Shown piece by piece: positions 58,603 to 64,000 of a DNA stretch of 64,000 nucleotides. Numbering within the stretch: position 1 is the first letter of the stretch; each line of letters opens with the position of its first letter. The translations under genes and the position numbers were made by a program. Source of the stretch: Mycetohabitans rhizoxinica HKI 454 (lineage in GTDB: Bacteria > Pseudomonadota > Gammaproteobacteria > Burkholderiales > Burkholderiaceae); contig NC_014722.1 in the NCBI RefSeq assembly GCF_000198775.1, positions 1,057,734 through 1,121,733 on the forward strand, given 5' to 3'. The notes below the pieces were generated by a model, which worked only from the letters and a program-made list of their open reading frames with translations, was not told where the DNA came from and ran no database searches.

Positions 58603-60276
58603 TCACATGTTCGGGTAGTTTGGGCCGCCGCCGCCCTCGGGCGTGACCCACACGATGTTTTGCGTCGGATCCTTGATGTCGCAGCTCTTGCAGTGCACGC
58701 AGTTCTGCGCGTTGATTACCAGCCGCTCGCCGCCCTCTTCGGCGCGCACGAACTCGTACACCGCCGCCGGACAGTAGCGGCTCTCTGGGCCCGCGTACTC
58801 GTGCAGGTTGATGCGCACCGGCACGCTCGCGTCCTTGAGCGTCAGGTGCGCTGGTTGGTTCTCCTCGTGATTCGTGTTCGAGATGAACACCGACGAGAGC
58901 CGATCGAACGTGAGCTTACCGTCCGGCTTCGGGTACGCGATCGGCTGGCACTGCGACGCCGGCTTGAGCATTTCGTGATCCGCATGCCGATGATGCAGCG
59001 TCCACGGCACGTTGCCACCCAGTAGCTTCTGCTCGATGAACACCATTGGCGAGCCCACGTACAGCCCCTTGCTCATCCACTGCTTGAAGTTGCGTGCCCG
59101 GTATAACTCCTCGTACAGCCACGAGCGCTCGAACGCCTGCGGGTACGCAAGCAGCTCGTCGTGCCCACGGCCTGCCTGCAACGCTTCGAACGCCGCCTCT
59201 GCGGCCAGCATCCCGGTCTTGATCGCCGCATGGCTGCCCTTGATGCGCGAGGCGTTCAAAAATCCCGCCTCGTCCCCCACCAATGCCCCGCCTGCAAACG
59301 TGAGTTTGGGCAGCGACATCAGCCCGCCCGCGGTGATCGCGCGCGCCCCGTACGACACCCGTTTGCCCCCTTCCAGGAACGCGCGGATTGCCGGATGCGT
59401 CTTGTAGCGCTGAAACTCCTCGAATGGTGACAGGTACGGGTTCTCATAGCCCAGCCCCACCACGAACCCCACCACCACCTGCCGGTTATCCAGGTGGTAC
59501 AGGAAGGAGCCGCCGTAGGTTTTCGCATCTAGCGGCCAGCCCGCCGTGTGGATCACCAGCCCCGGCTTGTGCCGCGCCGGCTCCACCTCCCACAGCTCCT
59601 TGATGCCGATGCCGTACACTTGCGGATCCACCCCTTCGCGCAGCCCAAAGCGCTCCTCTAGCTGCCGTCCCAGGTGCCCGCGCGCGCCCTCGCAGAACAG
59701 TGTGTACTTCGCATGCAGCTCCATGCCTAGCTGGAAGTGCTCCGTGGGCTGGCCATCCTTGCCCACTCCTAGGTTGCCGGTGGCCACTCCGCGTACCGCG
59801 CCGCGCTCGTTGTACAGTACCTCGGCCGCGGCAAAGCCCGGGAAGAGGTCCACCCCTAGCGCCTCGGCCTGCTGGCCCAGCCAGCGCGTCACGTTGCCCA
59901 GGCTCACCACGTAGTTGCCGTGGTTCTTGAAGTTCTCCGGCAACGCCCAGTTTGGCGTCTTCAACGTCCCCGTACGGCTCAGAAACAGGAACCGATCCTC
60001 CACCACGGGCACCGTCAGCGGCGCACCTCGCTCACGCCATTGCGGAATCAACTCATCCAGCGCGCGCGGGTCCATCACCGCTCCTGACAAGATGTGCGCG
60101 CCAATCTCCGAGCCTTTCTCCAGCACGCACACCGCCAGCTCCACCCCTTGCTCCGCCGCCTGCTGCTTGAGTCGGATCGCCGCCGATAGCCCCGCCGGCC
60201 CGCCGCCCACCACTACCACGTCGTACTCCATCGACTCGCGTGGCCCGTACTGCTCGATCCAGCTTTGCGGGGTCAT
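58603..60276 (-). CDS. Electron transfer flavoprotein-ubiquinone oxidoreductase
   Basis: ETF-QO is a membrane-associated enzyme that takes electrons from electron transfer flavoprotein, reduced by acyl-CoA and other dehydrogenases, and passes them to ubiquinone. The 557-residue protein starts MTPQSWIEQYGPRESMEYDV. The FAD-binding VVVVGGGPAGLSAAIRLKQQ follows, with GCASMPW-type membrane region motifs replaced by GAHILSGAVMDPRALDEL. The C-terminal ferredoxin-like 4Fe-4S segment contains NAQNCVHCKSCDIKDPTQNI plus the earlier SRYCPAAVYEF cysteine. It is divergent from the SDR gene across a palindrome-bearing gap. Confidence 0.94.
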   Translation of the reverse strand: MTPQSWIEQYGPRESMEYDVVVVGGGPAGLSAAIRLKQQAAEQGVELAVCVLEKGSEIGAHILSGAVMDPRALDELIPQWRERGAPLTVPVVEDRFLFLSRTGTLKTPNWALPENFKNHGNYVVSLGNVTRWLGQQAEALGVDLFPGFAAAEVLYNERGAVRGVATGNLGVGKDGQPTEHFQLGMELHAKYTLFCEGARGHLGRQLEERFGLREGVDPQVYGIGIKELWEVEPARHKPGLVIHTAGWPLDAKTYGGSFLYHLDNRQVVVGFVVGLGYENPYLSPFEEFQRYKTHPAIRAFLEGGKRVSYGARAITAGGLMSLPKLTFAGGALVGDEAGFLNASRIKGSHAAIKTGMLAAEAAFEALQAGRGHDELLAYPQAFERSWLYEELYRARNFKQWMSKGLYVGSPMVFIEQKLLGGNVPWTLHHRHADHEMLKPASQCQPIAYPKPDGKLTFDRLSSVFISNTNHEENQPAHLTLKDASVPVRINLHEYAGPESRYCPAAVYEFVRAEEGGERLVINAQNCVHCKSCDIKDPTQNIVWVTPEGGGGPNYPNM

Positions 60277-60442
60277 TGACGTTCTCTCCGTTAGAATGCG
60301 TTTTAGTCGGGTGCCATTGTCCGGGAAGCGACTGGTGGCCGCAACCGAAGGGCAGTGAATTAGCACGATCGTTCTGTTTTATGATAACGTATTGCGCAGC
60401 GTGCGATACGGTCTGTCCTCTTCACCTGAACAAGGAATTCCA
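60277..60442. promoter_or_regulatory. Divergent promoter region with a palindrome near 60366
   Basis: GCACGATCGTTC, about 60363-60374, is an imperfect 12-bp inverted repeat (10 of 12 positions) next to an AT-rich stretch. It sits between ETF-QO and the SDR-thioesterase pair, and could be an operator for a TetR-type regulator of acyl-CoA metabolism. That regulator is not identified. Confidence 0.35.
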
Positions 60443-61225
60443 ATGGGTCGTTCGATCAATCTTGAAGGCAAGGTCGCGCTGGTTACTGGTGCGTCGAGCG
60501 GTCTGGGCAAGCGTTTCGCGCAGGTGCTGTCGGGCGCGGGCGCGAAAGTGGTGTTGGCGAGCCGCCGCACTGAGCGTCTCAAGGAGCTACGCGCCGAGAT
60601 CGAGGCATCGGGAGGCGCGGCGCATGTGGTCGCGTTGGACGTGACCGACTATGGCAGCATCAAGGCCGCGGTCGCGCACGCCGAAACCGAAGCAGGCACC
60701 ATCGACATCCTGGTCAACCATTCCGGCGTATCGACGACGCAGAAACTGGCCGATGTGACACCGGCCGATTTCGAATACGTGTTTGACACCAACACGCGTG
60801 GCGCATTTTTCGTGGCGCAAGAGGTCGCCAAGCGCATGATCATGCGGGGCAATGGCGCAGCGGATGCGAAGCCATGCTATCGGATCATCAACATTGCATC
60901 GGTTGCCGGCCTGCGCGCGTTGCCGCAAATCGGATTGTACGCAATGAGCAAGGCCGCTGTCGTGCATATGACCAAGGCAATGGCGCTCGAGTGGGGACGC
61001 CATGGCATCAATGTCAACGCGATCTGCCCCGGTTACATCGATACCGAATTCAGCCACCATCACGCGTCCACGGAGCACGAACAGAAACTGCTCGCGATGC
61101 TGCCGCGCAAGCGGGCCGGCACGCCGGAGGACCTGGACGGGTTGTTGTTGCTGCTCGCGGCCGACGAGTCGCACTTTATCAACGGCTCGGTGATGGCCGC
61201 CGACGACGGATTGGGGTTGGTCTGA
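60443..61225 (+). CDS. Short-chain dehydrogenase/reductase
   Basis: This 260-residue Rossmann-fold oxidoreductase has the NAD(P)-binding TGASSGLGKRFAQVL at about 13-27, the NHSGVSTTQ (NNAG-like) strand with NHSG instead of the usual NNAG, and the catalytic YAMSK tetrad segment near 168-172, with the serine in NIASVAG. The C-terminal GSVMAADDGLGLV closes the fold. It is usually annotated as a 3-oxoacyl-reductase-like SDR, and the substrate is not determined. It overlaps the downstream thioesterase gene by one base, suggesting linked acyl-CoA or acyl-ester chemistry. Confidence 0.9.
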   Translation: MGRSINLEGKVALVTGASSGLGKRFAQVLSGAGAKVVLASRRTERLKELRAEIEASGGAAHVVALDVTDYGSIKAAVAHAETEAGTIDILVNHSGVSTTQKLADVTPADFEYVFDTNTRGAFFVAQEVAKRMIMRGNGAADAKPCYRIINIASVAGLRALPQIGLYAMSKAAVVHMTKAMALEWGRHGINVNAICPGYIDTEFSHHHASTEHEQKLLAMLPRKRAGTPEDLDGLLLLLAADESHFINGSVMAADDGLGLV

Positions 61226-61638
61226 TGTCTTCTGACATGTATCGCCACGTGTTCGAGATGGTGTTGCCGATCCGCTGGGCAGACATGGACGCGTTTCAAC
61301 ATGTGAACAATGTCGTCTATTTCCGCTATATGGAACAGGTACGGGTCTCCTGGTTCGAGACGTTACGCTTGCCTGTGCCGGATGAGAGCGGGTGTGGCCC
61401 GGTGATCGTCAGCGCGCACATGGATTTTCTGCGCCAACTGCGCTATCCCGGCGACGTACGCGGCACGATGCGGATCGGCAAGCCGGGACGCAGCAGTCTG
61501 GACTCGCGCTTCGAGTTGACGCGCACCGACGCGCCCAACGAGCTCGTCGCGCAAGGGGGTGCGAAGATTGTTTGGGTCGATTACGACGCGGGCAAGTCGG
61601 TGCCGTTGCCTAAGGCACTGCTCGCAGCGCTCGAGTAG
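61225..61638 (+). CDS. Hotdog-fold acyl-CoA thioesterase (4HBT family)
   Basis: This 137-residue protein has the 4HBT signature IRWADMDAFQHVNNVVYFRY, where the catalytic aspartate precedes the conserved HVNN block. It hydrolyses acyl-CoA thioesters; YbgC/FcbC-type proteins are the closest by motif. Its ATG overlaps the SDR stop (TGATG), giving translational coupling. It may cleave a product of the SDR step, which is inferred only from the arrangement. Confidence 0.9.
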   Translation: MSSDMYRHVFEMVLPIRWADMDAFQHVNNVVYFRYMEQVRVSWFETLRLPVPDESGCGPVIVSAHMDFLRQLRYPGDVRGTMRIGKPGRSSLDSRFELTRTDAPNELVAQGGAKIVWVDYDAGKSVPLPKALLAALE

Positions 61639-62313
61639 CCACGCTGGGCAGGGCGGCCCCCGCGCGCTTCCTGTTTGTGTCCACGGGATGCGCGCTATTC
61701 AGCCGGCTTTCGGTCCGTGCAGTAATCGGCAATCCGCGCGGCGTGCTCAGCCGAGCAACCGCTGGACTCGTTCAGTCGTATTGCCGCTGCCGCACTTGCG
61801 CATCAGTCGGGCGCGATAGATGTCTACGGTGCGCGAGCTGACGTCCAATGCGCGGCCGATTGGCTTGCTGGTCTTGCCCGTGACTCATTGCGCGGCGTCA
61901 GTTTGACGGCCACGCGGCGCGTCGCGGGTGCCGAAAGATCACACAGAACGGCTCGTTGCAATCCTCGATCACGCGCTCGCGCGGTAGCCACGACGCGCCC
62001 GAACTACCGGCCGCGGCGCGCGCTGCTCGAGACTGAGCGGCGCAAAGTGGAACGCAGTTTGGTAATTTAGTTCAGGCATCGGTTATATCAATCACGTATG
62101 CCGGCATGCTGCGGCGAGCGTCACGGCCGTCGCGAACAGTACCGACGACGGTTCCGTGCGGTGCGGCGCTTATGTGCTTTTGTGTATTGTGCCGCAACCT
62201 CCGCTCAGCGTAACCTTTGCACACCCAATTTGGCGCCGTGCCGCGACCGTAGCACCGGACCCGCGTAGCCCCTCGCACTGAAGCGGGATATTCATAGAGA
62301 AAGGGACAGCGAC
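61639..62313. other. 675-bp gap with a LuxR-type HTH remnant
   Basis: No intact gene is supported. The part at 61747-61885 is a recognisable regulator remnant on the minus strand. The rest (61886-62313) has only short unconserved frames. GAGAAAGGGACAG before 62314 supplies the scoA ribosome site. Confidence 0.5.
61747..61885 (-). pseudogene. LuxR/FixJ-type helix-turn-helix remnant
   Basis: The minus-strand frame reads VTGKTSKPIGRALDVSSRTV, then DIYRARLMRKCGSGNTTERV and a stop. This matches the C-terminal DNA-binding domain of FixJ/NarL-type response regulators (GKsxKxIGxxLxISxRTVExHRARxMxK). No receiver domain is present in frame upstream. It is therefore the C-terminal stub of a decayed two-component regulator. 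Confidence 0.75.
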
Positions 62314-63012
62314 ATGAACAAGCTTTATCCGAGTGCCCAGGCAGCGCTGGCGGACATTGTCAAGGACGGCCAGACGTTCGCGGTCGGCGGTTTCGGCTTA
62401 TGCGGGATCCCAGAGGCGCTCATCGGCGCGCTGCGCGATTCGGGCGTCAGAGGCATCACCTGTATCAGCAACAATGCGGGCGTGGATGGGTTTGGACTGG
62501 GCCTGCTGCTCGAAACGCGACAGATCAAAAAGATGATCTCATCGTACGTGGGCGAGAACAAAGAGTTTGAGCGTCAATACTTGGCCGGCGAATTGGAACT
62601 GGAGTTCACGCCGCAAGGCACGCTGGCCGAGAAGTTGCGTGCCGGTGGCGCCGGCATTCCGGCCTTCTTCACCAATACCGGTTACGGCACGGTAATCGCC
62701 GAAGGCAAGGAGACGCGGCAGTTCGGCGACGACCACTATGTGCTCGAGTGCTCATTGACCGCCGATATCGCGCTCGTTAAGGCCTGGAGGGCCGACAAGG
62801 CGGGCAATCTGATCTATCGCCGTACCGCGCGTAACTTCAATCCGATGTGTGCCATGGCAGGCCGGATCACGATTGCCGAAGTCGAGGAGATTGTCGAGAC
62901 TGGCGAGCTTGACCCGGATGCGATCCATACGCCCGGCATCTTCGTGCAACGGCTGGTGCACAATGCGCACCCGGAAAAGCGCATCGAACAACGCGTCGTG
63001 CGCCAGAAATAA
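62314..63012 (+). CDS. scoA: 3-oxoacid CoA-transferase, subunit A
   Basis: ScoA with ScoB transfers CoA from succinyl-CoA to acetoacetate (or a related 3-oxoacid). The 232-residue protein starts [20 protein letters not shown] and has the glycine-rich CoA site [40 protein letters not shown] and the [20 protein letters not shown] block are typical of subunit A. scoB begins 19 bases downstream, with AGGAG upstream. It is unclear whether the primary acceptor is acetoacetate or 3-oxoadipate. Confidence 0.93.
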   Translation: MNKLYPSAQAALADIVKDGQTFAVGGFGLCGIPEALIGALRDSGVRGITCISNNAGVDGFGLGLLLETRQIKKMISSYVGENKEFERQYLAGELELEFTPQGTLAEKLRAGGAGIPAFFTNTGYGTVIAEGKETRQFGDDHYVLECSLTADIALVKAWRADKAGNLIYRRTARNFNPMCAMAGRITIAEVEEIVETGELDPDAIHTPGIFVQRLVHNAHPEKRIEQRVVRQK

Positions 63013-63031
63013 GCGCGCAAAGGAGACTGAG

Positions 63032-63673
63032 ATGGCCTGGAATCGAGATGAAATGGCGGCGCGCGCCGCGCAGGAATTGCAGGACGGCTTCTATGTGAAC
63101 CTGGGGATCGGGCTGCCGACGCTGGTAGCCAACCATGTACCGGATGGCATCGAAGTGTGGCTCCAATCCGAGAATGGATTGCTTGGCATCGGTCCGTCGC
63201 CGACCGAGGACGAAGTCGACGCGGATCTGATCAACGCCGGCAAGCAGACGGTGACGACCTTACCCGGCTCGTCGATCTTCTCGTCCGCCGACTCGTTTGC
63301 GATGATTCGCGGCGGGCACATCAACCTGGCGATTCTGGGCGCGATGCAGGTTAGCCAGGGCGGCGACCTCGCCAATTGGATGATCCCTGGCAAGATGATC
63401 AAGGGCATGGGCGGCGCGATGGACCTGGTGGCCGGCGTCAAGCGGGTGATCGTGCTGATGGAGCACGTGGCCAAGGGCGACCAGCACAAGATCCTCGAGC
63501 AATGCACGCTGCCATTGACCGGCGTCGGCGTCGTGAACCGGATCGTCACCGACCTGGGCGTGATCGATGTGACCAAGGCCGGCCTGAAGTTGGTCGAGAT
63601 CGCGCCCGGCGTGAGCATCGAGGCAATCCAGCGCAAGACCGGTGTGCCGCTCGACGTGAGCGCGCTCGCATAG
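63032..63673 (+). CDS. scoB: 3-oxoacid CoA-transferase, subunit B
   Basis: ScoB carries the catalytic glutamate that forms a glutamyl-CoA thioester. The 213-residue protein starts [20 protein letters not shown], and the catalytic glutamate is in [38 protein letters not shown] and [20 protein letters not shown] are subunit B blocks. The start at 63032 follows GGAGACTGAG, and an earlier in-frame start overlapping scoA was rejected. Confidence 0.93.
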   Translation: MAWNRDEMAARAAQELQDGFYVNLGIGLPTLVANHVPDGIEVWLQSENGLLGIGPSPTEDEVDADLINAGKQTVTTLPGSSIFSSADSFAMIRGGHINLAILGAMQVSQGGDLANWMIPGKMIKGMGGAMDLVAGVKRVIVLMEHVAKGDQHKILEQCTLPLTGVGVVNRIVTDLGVIDVTKAGLKLVEIAPGVSIEAIQRKTGVPLDVSALA

Positions 63674-63841
63674 TCGGGACGATAGCCGCGGCACGCCCGC
63701 GCCGCCGTATCGTGACGGTTGTGGCGGTCAGGGGGGATTGCGGCCGCGTGTGCGTCGGCCGATCGGCTATGATGCGTGGAGCTGGCAGGCCGCGTGCGCA
63801 AAGCACGCTAAAATTGAGTCATTACGTTTCAGGATACATCC

Positions 63842-64000
63842 ATGCCGGCTCCGTCCGCTTCGCCCGACCCCCGTACACCGCGCCAGGGCTTCGTGCGCTG
63901 TATCAGTCCCACCGGCCTGCACCGGATTGCCTACACCGAATGGGGTGACCCATCCAATCCGCGCGTGCTTGTTTGCGTGCATGGCCTGACCCGTACCGGC
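63842..64000 (+). CDS. Alpha/beta hydrolase, N-terminal part only
   Basis: The frame from ATG 63842 runs off the window after 53 residues. It ends in VLVCVHGLTRTG, where HGL matches the oxyanion-hole histidine-glycine motif of alpha/beta hydrolases. The catalytic triad is outside the window, so the substrate cannot be given. Confidence 0.65.
   Translation, partial: MPAPSASPDPRTPRQGFVRCISPTGLHRIAYTEWGDPSNPRVLVCVHGLTRTG

Overview
The window is GC-rich betaproteobacterial chromosome and looks like a Burkholderiaceae genome. The gene blocks prmC-prfA-hemA, trpE-trpG-trpD-trpC, rpe-gph and the phenylacetate (paa) cluster, together with the 16S sequence, fit the Burkholderia group. Degraded insertion sequences, decayed genes and AT-richer islands with effector-like proteins suggest a host-associated lineage. 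The fungal endosymbiont genus Mycetohabitans is my best guess, but that is an inference and not a sequence match.

Layout. 1-10.5 kb is housekeeping: prmC (partial), prfA, hemA, an aminopeptidase P, a decayed HAD hydrolase, the ABC-F protein EttA, an ABC exporter and ychF. 10.9-12.2 kb is an AT-richer serine-rich protein of unknown function, a candidate secreted effector. 12.5-26.8 kb carries a UbiH-type hydroxylase, DsbC, an M61 peptidase, azoreductase, ung, a CYTH protein and the trp genes, which are preceded by a Trp-codon-rich leader peptide and attenuator-like hairpins. It continues with gph, rpe, apaG and mltA. 26.9-33.4 kb is phenylacetate catabolism (paaK, paaI, paaG, thiolase, paaN and a divergent enoyl-CoA hydratase) with a PaaR-like palindrome between the divergent units. 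33.5-39.0 kb is a complete rRNA operon (16S, tRNA-Ile, tRNA-Ala, 23S, 5S) with its promoter, boxA sites, processing stems and terminator.

39.1-46.8 kb is an AT-richer accessory island. It holds remnants of five transposon families (IS3, Tn3-like, IS6, IS256, ISNCY), two effector-like genes and a compact lysis cassette: a GH108 endolysin, Rz with an embedded Rz1, and two small holin-like membrane proteins. No phage head, tail or replication genes are visible. It may be a prophage remnant or a lysis-type (type 10) secretion cassette serving the neighbouring unknown proteins.

46.8-64 kb returns to core-like content. There is a four-gene aromatic-acid or drug efflux operon (outer-membrane lipoprotein, FUSC pump, DUF1656, HlyD adaptor) with a divergent LysR regulator, then the wrbA-DUF2069-FAD oxidoreductase operon, a YihY-type protein, a CBS-domain protein and aroC. 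ETF-ubiquinone oxidoreductase is divergent from an SDR-thioesterase pair. A 675-bp gap holds a LuxR-type helix-turn-helix remnant, followed by scoA-scoB and the start of an alpha/beta hydrolase.

The catabolic genes form one theme: paa products yield acetyl- and succinyl-CoA, ETF-QO passes acyl-CoA dehydrogenase electrons to ubiquinone, and ScoAB activates acetoacetate.
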